Notes under the pieces: model-generated
Databases searched by the model: none
Seen by the model: the letters and a program-made list of their open reading frames with translations, nothing else
What the model was told of the DNA's origin: nothing
Translations under genes and position numbers: made by a program
From: Paratinospora sagittata
Lineage: Eukaryota > Streptophyta > Magnoliopsida > Ranunculales > Menispermaceae
Assembly (NCBI GenBank): GCA_035771175.1
Contig: CM069608.1
Coordinates: forward strand, 25,302,519-25,366,518
DNA length: 64,000 nucleotides
Reading direction: 5' to 3'
Part shown: in pieces, positions 25,101 through 37,253 of the stretch
How the letters are laid out: every line of letters begins with the position of its first letter
Numbering within the stretch: position 1 is the stretch's first letter

Positions 25101-25225
25101 CATTTCTCGTCGCGACGTGGAGGAGGATGACACGTGTATGACCACATTTTTAAAAAAATCTTCTAATGGAACCTTTTCACGGAACCATCCTCATGAGACA
25201 TATTTGCCCTAAGTCTAATTCCTAA
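22178..25225. other. Internal region without recognisable genes
   Basis: About 3 kb with no frame longer than 91 codons and no polymerase, integrase or gag motif that I can recognise on either strand. Two short copies of CTGGGTGTTACA near 22229-22262 look like LTR-end fragments. The part 23900-25100 is AT-rich and noncoding. This fits a LARD-like or heavily decayed interior. Confidence 0.4.
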
Positions 25226-25985
25226 GACAATACACTACGCACATACCGAGGGGTTGATGCACATAGGACGTCATTGCCCGCATCAAGGCGTCTGTGAATG
25301 ACCAATGCGCGTACCAAGGGACCGACGCACGTACCATGTTGGTGAATAACCGAAGCGAGTGCCGAGGGACCGACATCCACACCAAGGTGGCAAACACCTA
25401 ATGCGTGTACCAAAGGATCGACGCGCACACAAGGGTGGCAAACAACCGATGTGCCTACCAAGGGATCGACGGGCACACTGAGTTACTATAATTTTACCGA
25501 GGTGGTAGACACACGTATCAAAAAGGGCATACCTATGTCGCACTAGCATAATTGACCCGCGTACCGAGGTGGTAGACACACATATCGAAAGGGTCGATAC
25601 ACGTGTCGTACTAACATAACCGACGTGCGTACCGGGATGGAGGTGCGCACCGAGGTACTAAATTTTACCAAGGTGGTAAACACACGAATCGAAAGGGGTC
25701 GATATACATGTTGTACTAACATAACCGATGTGCATACCAACAGATCGATGCGCGTACCAATGCGACCATTTGTGCATACCGAAGGGTCAACGCACACACC
25801 GAGGTAATAAAATCTTACCAAGGTGGTTGGCCTGTGTATTGAAGGGTCGACACACGCACCGAGGTACTAAAAATTTACCAAGGTGCTTAACATGAATATC
25901 GAAGGGGTCGAGACGCATACCGTACTAACAATGCCGACACACTTACCCCGGGACCGACGTGTGTATGGCATTGGTCGCAAGATCA
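25226..25985. repeat. Degenerate GC-rich tandem repeats (ACCGAGGTGGTA units)
   Basis: Recurrent blocks of GTACCGAGG, ACCAAGGTGGTAAACACACG, TCGAAAGGGTCGATACACGT and GTACTAACATAACCGA appear in the same order several times with a longer period near 130-150 bp and shorter sub-units. The overlapping minus-strand frames here are by-products of the repeats. The array lies just inside the 5' LTR of the element, downstream of its primer site. Confidence 0.65.
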
Positions 25986-26003
25986 TGTTCTATTACCAAA
26001 ATA

Positions 26004-26589
26004 TGTCACACCCCGTTCTGTTACCTAAAATAATGCGCAACGAATCGTGGAACCGGAGTGCAAACAATTATGGACATCAACAAAGATCCTTTATTCATCC
26101 TCCATTAATTAAGGAGGGCACAAGTACAAGGGTACATTATGTTACGTACACGAGTACGTAGCAGAAATGCAACTACACACACTTTACGTAGATCTATGCC
26201 GACGTCCGGTTCTGTACGCACCTCCTACTCATGTAGCTCCGACAACTCTTGTTCCAGCATGCAACATCTAAGAGCCTGAGGAAAATATCAACAGGGTGAG
26301 CTCATTAGCTCAATGGATCTAGCAAGTTAAACACATCATTTACAGGAAGATAACAACAACAGTACAAAGATCAATCCACAACAATACAAAAAAATCATGT
26401 AATGCAGGTTTATAAGTAACAACGTAGTGTATCGTGGGCCGTGTACTTAGTATCATGGGACCGAGCGCAATGCCGCTACAGGTCCCGCAAGCAAAGAGGT
26501 CAACCCCTAATCACAAAGTAACGATTCCCTTGAAATCACGGATTGCATGAGAGGTAGCTGCAAGTCCGCAAACAATGGGCTAATCTTTT
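26004..26589 (-). repeat. 5' LTR of the minus-strand Gypsy-like element, truncated
   Basis: It starts TGTCACACCCCGTTCTGTT and runs parallel to 20777-21393 before stopping at 26589, where TGTTAATC of the LARD LTR begins. CTTTT (26585-26589) is the expected left target duplication, but no right-hand partner is in the window. Confidence 0.75.
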
Positions 26590-29404
26590 TGTTAATCTAA
26601 GCGGTTCATCACATAGCACATCCCTAAGTATACATGGTGAAGTATATTTTGATGGTCACAAACGAAACCACTTTCGGTGCTAACGAGCTTTATTCAAGAA
26701 CCTATCTCAGCACCTTAGGAAAGTAAAAAGCCAAAGAATGATTCGATCAAGGAACTCAAGGTTATATCAAACGTTCATGATCGTGTCAATAGGACCTCAA
26801 TGATCATATTATGATTTCAAGATAACTTCACATGAACGATTCGATCAAGCTTCAAGACTACATCTTTCGATCAACGTTCAAGATATTCAACTCAAGCATG
26901 AAGTCCACATTGAAGATCTCATAAGAAAGAGTAGGATTTAAAGATTATGAGAAAATGAGAAATATACAATATTTAAGGTATATCTTTCTTTAATCTATAT
27001 TGCTCAAATGTTTTCAAAACCATGCATGAATCACTTGCATATTTGCATGTTTTGATCTTACCTTTTATGTTAATGCAAATGATTTAATTTTCTATGTTTA
27101 ATTTGAAATTTACCAAGTTTTTATTCACATTCGTCGTATTTTCAATCGCGAGTCAAAGTTTTTTTTCAAGAGCCTTTTAGGATGTTAATGATTTAGCAAT
27201 GCTCTCCTGAACTTGATAAGTTATGACGCTGATGATTCATTAGGACACTGATAACATTCAAGGTTGAATTGAACTGATTAATCAGGACGCTTACTTTTAA
27301 GTAGCTGCCTCCCGTTAGTCAACCTGTGAAGTTGTCAGGACGCTGACTCAACATCAACTTACTGAAAGATGTCTAAGTTCTTCAACGAATATATCTTTTG
27401 AGGATGTTGAAAGTTATAAGTTGGATACATTATCAGGACGTTACCTGGATAGGAGTGCCCTCATCTTTGGGAATCAACTTAATAACTTTCAGGACGTTGA
27501 TTGTCCTTCAACGCACTTAGTTTTGTTTTTCAAATGTCTTGAAATGTCATGACATTTGCGTAGTTGTAGTGCCCTCGTGCTGTGTTTTATGGTTTAAAAG
27601 GTAGGACGCTTATTGTGAATAGAAACGCCCCCATGCATTTAATTGTTTTAAGACAAAACAGGACGCTAATTGTGCATTAGCGCCCTCAGGGTTAAGTTAC
27701 TTATGTCGCAAAGAAAGTCAGGATGCTTACGAGTTAGTAATGCCCTCACTTCATTGTTTAGTGGGACGCTTATACGTAATATGTGCCCTCAAGGAAGAAA
27801 AAAACAAAGTTGATATTATGTGTTAGGACGCTGATTACGAAATCATGACGTTAATTCAACAACCGTCACTATAATAAGTGCACTATGTCAGTCTACTATT
27901 TTAGAATGGATCTTTGGACAAAGTCCTTTTAAGATTTATCAGAGATCTTCTTTGATACATGAATTAAGTTTTTCTAAAACTTTCCTTTTTCATGTAATCT
28001 GAAAAGAACCAGAATGTTAGTGAAAATTGCAGTTCCCATTTTCATATAACATTATAGCCATTGTGTGTAAACGTTCACATTGTATTTGAATTTCAAATGT
28101 TTGACGACTATTATCTAGTAGGTCTATAAATACCAACACTTTGAATCAAACAACTCGCAGATAATTTTATTGTGCCAAAAACTTTTTGAATCTTAGTCGA
28201 TGTTTAATCTTTCAAAATGTTTTTCAAATGCACTAAGTTTTCAAAGTATTCTTCACCGATACTTTACTTAGTCAATATATTTTCATATTGAGCTTCAATT
28301 ATATTATATCTTTGAAAATCTATTTTGAACTAGTTTCTACTCAAATTCTCTGCCTAGATTTATACTTATCTTCAATCATGGTGATGAAGGAATTTGAGAA
28401 ATACAATTGTACTTGATTTCATATCTTAAGTATTGTATTGAACTATATCAGTAACTGTGTTAACTTATGAACACTGAACCAGAAGTTTTCAGGCTTATAT
28501 ACTATATCTATTTTTAAAACTGTCTGTGTCTATTCATTTACACTGGTCCTGTATTTTCAACTTCAATGTTTCAATGATATCATAATGTTTTCGAAGAAGC
28601 ACTTAATTGATTTGCATATCATTCACGCTTTCTGAAACTACAGTTGAGCAATACCAAACATTGAAAGGTAAGGGACTGTAAGTGTATTTTCTTACCATTA
28701 CGTATTCAAATCTATACATATTTGTAATGCTATGCACATGAATTGTAAAGTGTCCTACTCAGTTAGAACCAATATTATTAGTTTGTGTTATAATGCTGGT
28801 GTGTTTCTAAATTGAAATAACCAGGACAAGTGAATGTAGTTCACTTAATGATTTCAAGGTTGAAATCATGTTAAGGTTCATCCTCACATGTAAGTAGGAA
28901 ACTGGTTCATCCTCATCCTGTAAAAGGATAGGTTCGTCTTTAACTTGTAAAAGGATAGGTTGTCTTTGAACCTATAAAAGTGAAACGGTTCTTCCTTTTC
29001 CTGTAAAAAGAAAACGGTTCTTCCTTATCCTGTAAAAGGAAAATGGCATTTCCTTATCCCGTAAAAGGAACATGGATTTTTCCTCATCCCGAAAAAAGGA
29101 AATACGGTTCATCCTTAGCCCGTAAAAGGATAGGTTTTCCTTGAACCTGTAAAAGGGCATGTATAACGGTTTGGTTCTCACCCGTAAGAGAATCAGTTAG
29201 TGGATTGAGAAAATCCTAATCGGGAGATTAGGTAGTGGACGTAGGCTTGGCCGAACCACTATAATTCCTAGTGTGCTTTACGTTATGCATTTTACTTTAA
29301 GTATGTGCATTTAGTTCCAATGTACCAATGTATATCACTAAGTCATTGAAAAAGTTTAAAATTTACCATGACACCTAATTCACCCCCTCTTGGGTGGACC
29401 AACA
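26590..29404 (+). repeat. 5' LTR of the plus LARD copy
   Basis: 2815 bp, TGTTAATCTAAG to TGGACCAACA. It contains AGGACGCT/GCGCCCTC motifs (27200-27850), a CCTGTAAAAGG minisatellite (28868-29180) and a conserved GGCCGAACCACTATAA block near 29250 that Copia-B also has near 12300. Homologous copies are at 30027-35400, 57051-57973 and 59383-62144, all on the minus strand. Confidence 0.82.
28868..29180 (+). repeat. LTR minisatellite, about 28-30 bp units
   Basis: About ten units of the form GGTTCTTCCTTATCCTGTAA followed by AAGGAAAAC. CCTT and AAGG arms flank a short CCnGTA loop in most units, so each can fold. Reverse-complement arrays appear at 30265-30560 and 59635-59955. Confidence 0.75.
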
Positions 29405-29421
29405 ATTGGTATTAGAGCGGG
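29405..29421 (+). other. Primer binding site of the plus LARD copy
   Basis: ATTGGTATTAGAGCGGG follows the LTR and fits the methionine-tRNA primer with one change (TGGTATCAGAGC). Confidence 0.8.
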
Positions 29422-29720
29422 TGCTCACGTTTTTAGGACTAACTGCTTTGAGCCAAAGATCCAAATGGTCAAATCATGGGGTTCGCCTCAAGTATCTTTG
29501 TATTTCGCGTCTTAGGATCGTCGATTTGCACTCTTTGAATAATTTATTCTCTGTGTAGTCATCTCGATGACGCCAGCTCGCACTTGCACGCCACCTTGCA
29601 TTTAATGCATGATCGCCTTAGAGTTGTTTTTAGAATGCCTTTACGCTTCAACTTCACTTGCACTATCTGTAGTGAAGAACACTTGTCTTTTCGTCTTCCC
29701 ACTCTATTTTAATCGCATTC

Positions 29721-30026
29721 AGAACTCCGGTGTCACAAAAACGACCAAGGGAAGAATCATCTTCTTCCTCGAGTAGTTTCTTCTTATCTTCCTCATCCGA
29801 CAACTCTGTTGAAGAAATGGATGTAACCGAAAACCTACTTCTTACCTCCCGTAAAGCCTGAGACATCCCGCGCCGTTCGTGGAGAATCTTCTGTTGAGAA
29901 TCTCCTAGGCTAGTCTTCAGAGTCCAACTTCGCAAGCTTTCAGTTGGTTGTAGAGCTTCTCTGTGAGCAAGAGCAAAGATTAATGGAACTTGAGAAGGTC
30001 ACCAGACTTCAGAAGGATATGCTGAT
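29721..30026 (+). pseudogene. LARD ORF fragment (serine-rich protein of unknown function)
   Basis: The plus strand reads SQKRPREESSSSSSSFFL near 29731-29785 and, after stops and a frame change, ASFQLVVELLCEQEQRL and LEKVTRLQKDML up to the break at 30026. The same protein is encoded by the minus copy at 37254-37814. The serine run after basic residues and the later charged, probably helical part give no known domain. It sits just after the 5' LTR, where gag would be in an autonomous element. The minus-strand frame across 29663-29935 is its shadow. Confidence 0.6.
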
Positions 30027-33000
30027 TGTTGGTCCACCCAAAAAGGGGGTGAATTGGGTGAAATGGTCAATTTTAAATTTCTCTTTCAATAATTAGTGAT
30101 ATACATAAGTGTATTGGAATTGGATGCAAAACTAAAACACAGACTAAATTGCAAATGTGAGACACACAGGATTTATAGTAGTTCGGCCAACCCTACTTCC
30201 ACTACCTAATCTCCATATTAGGATTTTCTCAATCCACTAACTGATTCTCTTACTGGTGAGAACCAAACCGTTACAACTGCCCTTTTACAGGCTAAAGGAA
30301 AAACTATCCTTTCACGGACTAAGAATGAACCAAATTTCCTTTTTCCGGGATGAGGAAAAACCCATGGTCCTTTTACGGGTTAAAGAGGAACCGTATTTCT
30401 TTTACGGGATAAGGAAGAACCGTGATCCTTTTACGGGATAAGGAACAACCGTTTCTTTTCTACAGGTTAAAAGATAACCTATCCTTTTACAGGTTAACGA
30501 CACATTTATCCTTTTACGGGATTAGGATGAATCGGTTCTCTTTTACAGGTTCAGAGATAACCTTACATGATTTCAATCCTGAAATCATTATGTGAACTAC
30601 ATTCACTTATCCTGGTTGTTTCAGTCCAAAAACACACCAACTTTACAACACAATAATGTTGGCTCTAACTAAGTAGAACACTTTACAATTAAGCTCAATA
30701 CATAACATTACAAAGATATGAAATATGAATACGTAATGCTAAGATGAAATACACTTACAATCATTTACCTTTCAATGTTCGGTATTGCTCAAGTGCAGTT
30801 TCGAAAAGCATGAATGATGTGATATGAAAATCAGTGCTTCTTCGAAAATAATATGATACCAAATAAACATTGACTTAAAAATTGAAAGACTAGTTTAAAT
30901 CATAAAAACATACAATTTTCAAAATAGATAATAAATATAAGTATGAAAACTTCTGCTTCAGTGATCAGTAGTTAATGCAACTACTGATATAGTTCAATAC
31001 AATACTTAAGATCTGAAATCAAGTACAACCGTATTTCTCATGAACTATATCGCAAATTTTATCTTCAGCAAGAATGATACCAAGTGTGAATCAATTCTGA
31101 GAATTTGAGTAGCTACCAGATTAAATAGATTTTCAAAGAAATAATATAAATTAAGCTCAGTATAAAAATCTTTTGAAAACGTAAGGTATCAGTGAAAAAT
31201 ACTTTGAAAATTTAGATGTTTGAAAAAACATTTTGACACTGTCTAAGTTTCAAAAAGTATTGGCACAATACAAAATGATTGGCGAGTTGTTTGGTTCTAA
31301 GTGCTGGTATTTATAGACTTAGTAGGGCATAGCTGTTAGACATTTGAAGTTCAAATAATATGAACGTTTTCACACAACGGCTAGAATGTTATATGAAAAT
31401 GGTAACTGCAATTTTCACTAACATCAAGTTTTTTTAAGATTTCAAGAAAAAGGAAAGTTTTAGAAAAACTTACTTCATGTATCAGAGAAGATCTCTGATA
31501 AGTCTGAAAAGGACTTTATCCAAAAATCCATTCTGAAAAAGTAGATTGATGCAGTGTACTTATTAGAATAGTGACGGTTGTTGAATTAGCGTCCTGATTC
31601 CGTAATCAATGTCCTGACGCACAATATCAAATTTGTCGCTTTGTTCCTTGAGGGCGCTCATTACGTATAAGTGTCCTGCAGAACACTTAAGTGAGGACGC
31701 TACTAACTTGTAAGTGTCATGATTTACTTTGACACTTTAAATGACTTAACCCTGAGGGCGTTAATGCTCAGTTAGCGTTTTGCATTGCTTTAAAAACAAA
31801 TATGTGCATGAGGGCGCTACTTTTTGAGTAAGCGTCATAACTTTTAAACATAAAACAAAACATGAGGGCGCTACTACACTGTAAGCGTCCTACACATATT
31901 AAAAACATTTGAAACAAAAAATAAGTACGTTGAATGACAATCAATGTTCTGAAGGTTATTAAGTTCATTCCTAAAGGTGAGGGAGCTCCTATCCAGGTAG
32001 CATCCTGATAGATTATTCAACTTATAACTATTAGCGTCCTCAAAGATACATTCTTTGAAGAACTTTAGAAATCTTTCAGTAAAGTGATACTGAATTAGCG
32101 TCCTTACAACTTCAGAGGTTGACTAAAGGGAGGCCGCTACTATACAAGTGAGCGTCCTGATTAATCAGCTCAATTCAACCTTGAATGTTATTAGTGTCTT
32201 AATGAGTCATCAGTGTCATGACTTAACAAGTTCAGGAGGGCGCTGCTAAATCATTAGCGTCCTAAAAGACTCTTTAAAAACAGTTTTAACTCGTGATTAA
32301 ATGTCATGACGCCCCTGACGTAGGCTGACGTCATGACCGGCACAGTGTACTATACACTGTACATACCCATATTCAGTATACAATACACTGTCAGCCTCAA
32401 CGGACATTCACAATAATTCCCGAAATTTTTAGAAATCTTGACAGCATCTCCCCATAAAATGGACATTTCACACATTTTCTCTTATGTACCACAAATCAAA
32501 ACCAATATATATATATATAATCATTCCATTCATTCCACAAATCAAATTCTCACCTGATAAATATATATGATCATCTCATTTCATCATCACAAGCATTGTA
32601 TAACGCAAAATATCGAATCAAAATCCATGTTTTCTTACAACCCATCTATGTGATAATATCGATATGTATGATGTGATATATATTCATTTGAAAATAAAGA
32701 AAATATAATCCATTTCCTTCGCATACACGTACATTAACAAAATAAGAATGTAAATCACGTATCTACTCTCGTGCTTATCCTTTTAACTCTGTACCTGAAA
32801 TATTAAAGGAAATGAAGTGAGCAAACAACAGCTCAGTGAATATATTTCTTGATATGGCAATTATATGCATTTAGGGAAATATGACATTTAAAATCATTTC
32901 GAACAATTATTAAACACATGCATCATTCAACGAATATATTATACATGTCAACAACATAAATTTCATTTTTTCAAGAAAACAATGCATCCTTTTCCACGAA

Positions 33001-35400
33001 ATCCACAATCTCCCTCCTTCAAGGTAAGAGAACGGGTCTAACCCTTGTATGGCCGTTACAAGGTAGCCACAACCTCTCATTACCCAATTCATAGTCATTT
33101 CAAGGATCTCCAATCCTTGTTAGGACAGGCCTACTGACAATGAAGTTACGCATAACACTCATCCGGGTCTAATTCCTAACGAAATGACACCAACTTGCCT
33201 TTGCAAGTCTCACATGCTCCAATGCTAAAAAGAAATCATTTATGAAAGCAAATTAAAACACAATGCAGCAATATATGCATAGCAATTTACATTCAAACAT
33301 TTCAGATATAAAATGCCATACAAGAACCAAAATCAAGAAAATATACTCACAGTATAAGACTTTTCAACTTAATTACAATCACCGTCACTTTCGAGTCCAG
33401 CTCCAATTTAAATCCAACTAACTCAACCTGTCACAACCACTCCATAATTCTATTTCATTTATTCATATCTATCTCAACTCACTTCAAATCACCAATAATA
33501 AAGATCAACCTTAAAAATATTATACACATTCTGTGAATTTAGATTCCAACTCAATTTAGGACTCATAAGCAGTTGAAGAAACTGCTATCTCGTTTCTGTG
33601 GTCAATCTAGATATTTCCACATGAAATAACAGTGAAAATAGATTTCCAATTCATATTTTCACCAGTTCTCAGTTTTATTTTTCTCCTGGAACATATATCA
33701 ATTTTATTAAAAATATAATACATTCCTAAAATTATTCTGTCCACATCGACACGTGTAAATCCGTCATACTACCATTCTACTACCTTTAACAGGTATTTTA
33801 CTAAGATTTTACACGTTCGCGAAGGTCACAACAGTAAATGTTTCTCACAAAAATCATATATTTAGTTACTAAAAATATCAAATCATATCCAAAAATCACA
33901 ATCTTAGTATCGAAACGTCCGGAATTCTATGATCTCAAACCGGGGTTTCATTGGATTCTAATTCCATTTTATTTATTGGAAATAATCACAGTACTATTCA
34001 TTGAAAACATGGATAATTTTTACTAAAATTGTCAAACGGTCTCCAAAAATCATAAAATTAGCATCGATGGACTCACAACAGTTCATTCTGCCATTCTATA
34101 GCCTTAAACAACTGTTTCATCGGGTTTAATATGATTTGAAAGGTCTCCAATATAAACTCTAACTTCCAACAGCCATAAATGTTCCAAGTGAACAAATAAA
34201 TGAAATCGAACCACATATTCGGGGATCCTACAGTCTAGGGAGTGTTTTTCCACCTTTTGAACAAATTTTCATCCAAGTTGGGTAAAAACCCCAATTTTGA
34301 AAACACAGTAAAACAACTCCCATAGCTAAAATTACTCTGCTAGAATCGTCATAAACTAGTTAAAGATCAATTTTACGACGAACTAAAGTGAAAATCACTT
34401 ATCGCAAGTCCCGATTTGAGGCGAATCCCGCGTTTCTCCCTTTGTTCTTCTTTCTTTCTTCATTCTTTCTTTTTCTCTTTCTCTCTTTCTTTTCGTTCGT
34501 TCTTCTGCAACATCATTTAAAAAAATTTAATTTTTTTTTTTATCAATCAAAATCTTTGGCTTTTGAAAGAGAATTGGATGAGCATGGTTTAATATGATCC
34601 CATGCTCTTAGGCCCCCCTTAATAACCAACTCCTCCATCAAATTTCATTGAATTCAACTCATCCTATTTATATAATTCATTTAATAATTCAATTTCAATC
34701 TACACCATTTTCTTAATTTAATTTATAACTCAATTCACATATTTCACATGTATTCATATACACACATACAGTTGACCTCCTACGTATAAAATATGTGTAT
34801 TATACATCTCGAGATACGTATAATTTAACGTATGTATTTAATTAAAACTACAGGGTGTTACATTAAATATATGATAAATGCGAATAAAAACTCAGTAAAT
34901 TTTAAATTAAATCATTTGAAATACCGTAAAACGTATGATCAAAACGTGTAAGTATGCAAGTGATTTGTTCATGGTTTTGGAAAACATTTGAGCAATGACG
35001 ATTTAGAGAATGATATACCTTAAACACTTTGTGTATTTCTCATTTCTCATAATCGTTAAATCCAACTCTTTATTATGAGATCTTCAAGAAGAATTTTGAG
35101 CTGAGTTGAATGTCTTGAACGTTGATCGACAGATGAAGACTTGAAGCTTGATCGAAACGTTCGAGTGAAGTGATCTTGAAATCCAGATATGATCGTTGAA
35201 GTCCTTTTGATTGAAACAATCTTGACTGTTGGATATGTCTTTGAGTTCCTTAATCGAGTCGTTTGTTGGCTTTTTGCTTTCCTTAGGTGCTGGGATGAGA
35301 TCTTGATAGCACCGAAAAATACTTTGTTTGTGATCATCAAAATGTACTTCATCACCGTATATTTACAGACGTGCTAAGTGATGAACCACTTAGATTAACA
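30027..35400 (-). repeat. 3' LTR of the minus LARD copy, interrupted
   Basis: LTR sequence occupies 30027-32301 and 34868-35400, about 2.8 kb after removal of the nested solo LTR. Ends are TGTTAATCTAAG (minus, at 35400) and GGACCAACA (minus, at 30027). Hairpin motifs appear as AGCGTCCT and GAGGGCGCT between 31590 and 32270, and the minisatellite at 30265-30560. Confidence 0.8.
32302..34862 (-). mobile_element. Gypsy-type solo LTR inside the LARD LTR
   Basis: 2561 bp from TGTCATGACG to GGTGTTACA, flanked by exact TTAAA duplications (32297-32301 and 34863-34867). The uninterrupted sequence is visible in the related LTR fragment near 57415. On the minus strand it starts TGTAACACCCTG and ends GTCATGACA, a common plant Gypsy LTR form. 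The sequence AACAGCTCAGTGAATATATT near 32828 resembles the end-of-LTR block of chromoviruses. The small frames inside are not supported as genes. Confidence 0.8.
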
Positions 35401-37253
35401 ATTTCTCCCTGTTTTATGATAGCAAACAAATTGAAAATTTAAGTACATTAAGCAAAAAGATCAAAGTTAAAAACTTTTCCCATCTATTTCTCTTATTTTT
35501 CTTCTATTTCTTCTCCCCTTTTGATATTATCAAAAAGGTTAAGAAAGGAATCTAAAATCTCCCCTTATGCGTAGTAAAGTAGCGAAGCTCCCCCTTACTT
35601 TGTGCATTCACCCTCAAGATGATTTATGACAACGTGTCATAGGTAGGTACGTGAGAATGCGTAAGGTCTACTATACTGCTAGTCTCGTGAGAAACATATC
35701 TTATCTTTAAGAACAGTGAGAAATAGTTTGAGTTATTCATAGGCTATAATATTTGAAATAATAACGTAGCCGAGAATCGTAGTCATAGGGAATGAGAAAA
35801 AATTGCCGAAAAATGAAGTCATAGAGAATTTTTAATCGTGGGAAATTATTCTCCTGGTGCTTGGCATAAATATAAAGTTGATAATTAAACCAAACCAAAC
35901 ACATAGTATGCTTCAAAATTTGTACATAGTCAAGCATAAGCATACTTATAGCATAGGCAAAAATAATTTATGATTAAGCAAGGCCTAGCTATGATGATTC
36001 TAATAGGATGCAAAGTATAAAGTTTGACGCACATGGCATCTATTAGATATCAAGAGCCACATTCAATTGATGCATACAAGATTTAATATTAAGGAGCAAC
36101 ATCAATGGCATGTGAAATGAAAAATTATAAACTTTTCATAGTTTAGACATGTGAAGATATGTACGATGAATATCGAAGTCTAAACATGTTGAATATATGC
36201 TAAATTTCATAGATATCTTTTAAGCAACAACATACATTCATTTTTCTATACTAGGCAAATAATTTCAATTTGAAGCATGGCCTAGAAAGTTTGATCAATG
36301 ATTCTAATGAGAAAGCATTCAGAAGGGTATGTACTCATTAGAAATCAGATATCCATGAGTTTGATGCTATCATGATATGGTATGAAGCAGATGCATCAAA
36401 GTCAGGAAATCATTGAAAAGATAATGCCAGAAGATAATAGTCATGAGTGTAGTCGATGTTCTTTTCAAGATATAGGCGTACGAAATGAAGTTGTGTACGT
36501 GGCCTATATATATTTGCATAAACATGAATCATGCATAGATATGATTATCTAAGCTTAAAGCAAACATGATCATGATATAAACTAGCATAGGCATAAATAA
36601 ATTGTTAAAGCACAGCCTAGCTATTGTGGACCTGATCATCAGATAAACAAATATCACAAATAAGTTCAAGATGAGCAGATGATCATGATATTATATAAGA
36701 TGCAAGATGAGTATATAATCGTGATATTTATCAGATGGTCACAGATATGCATATTAGATACTAAAGATAAATGTGACTAGTCATAGAAAGATACCACAAA
36801 CTGATCAAAACATTAGACATAGAAAGATTTCGTCATGATGCAGTTTATCAGGAAACATGAACAAGATAACATTAGTATGATGACAAATAATCATGTTCAT
36901 GGAAGCAACATAGTTATGCATCAGTGATAGACTAGAAATGATTTTGCAAACATAGAAGCAGGCAAAATAGCAATAACCAATCAGATTGTGAACGGTGACT
37001 AGTGTGTGCAGCATATGAAGATGAAATATAACAGTCAGACAAATTCAAGCAGATCAGTCATTCAAACATAATAGAACATGATTGAGAGATGGAAAGATAG
37101 CTTAGAAAACTACTTATTTCAATCCTAAAGAGAAGCAACAATTAAGCATATTGTATTGAGTTTTGCAAGGTCCAAAGGACCATTTTAACAAGAAGTTTGA
37201 AAGAAAAAAAATTACATCTGGCAGACGAATAGACAGACAGAGAGTGGTTGTCA
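35401..37253 (-). other. Noncoding interior and polypurine tract of the minus LARD copy
   Basis: Next to the LTR, the minus strand reads AAAACAGGGAGAAAT (about 35401-35415), a polypurine tract. The rest is AT-rich, with CTCCCCCTTA-type strings near 35570-35600 and no frame I can support. Confidence 0.55.

Larger units (their letters stand above)
20777..26589 (-). mobile_element. Gypsy-like LTR element, minus strand, no readable pol, truncated at its 5' LTR
   Basis: Two direct copies of one LTR (20777-22177 and 26004-26589) enclose about 3.8 kb. Next to the left LTR, 22178-22215 reads on the minus strand GAATTTCGAGGACGAAATTC followed by a TTTAAGGGTGG purine tract, the usual end of a chromovirus internal region. 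Next to the right LTR, minus-strand TTGGTAATAGAAC (25989-26003) is a mutated methionine-tRNA primer site. The 5' LTR is cut at 26589 by a LARD insertion. Confidence 0.7.
26590..30026 (+). mobile_element. LARD-like Copia relative, plus copy (5' LTR, PBS, ORF start)
   Basis: A complete LTR (26590-29404) is followed by a primer site and by the start of an ORF that also occurs in the minus copy. The body is cut at 30026 by the LTR of the minus copy, and no 3' half of this copy is seen. No gag-pol remnant occurs. The LTR shares its overall plan, hairpin array and both ends with Copia-B, so it may be a non-autonomous relative moved by Copia-B-type enzymes. Confidence 0.7.

Noticed and set aside
25215..25821. 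Four overlapping minus-strand frames with repeated VCHPC/GTRIG words
   Set aside because: By-products of a GC-rich tandem repeat with few stops; no domain and no conserved start.
29663..29935. Minus-strand 90-codon frame next to the plus LARD LTR
   Set aside because: It is the reverse of the serine-rich LARD ORF, whose plus-strand reading matches the minus copy at 37254-37814.
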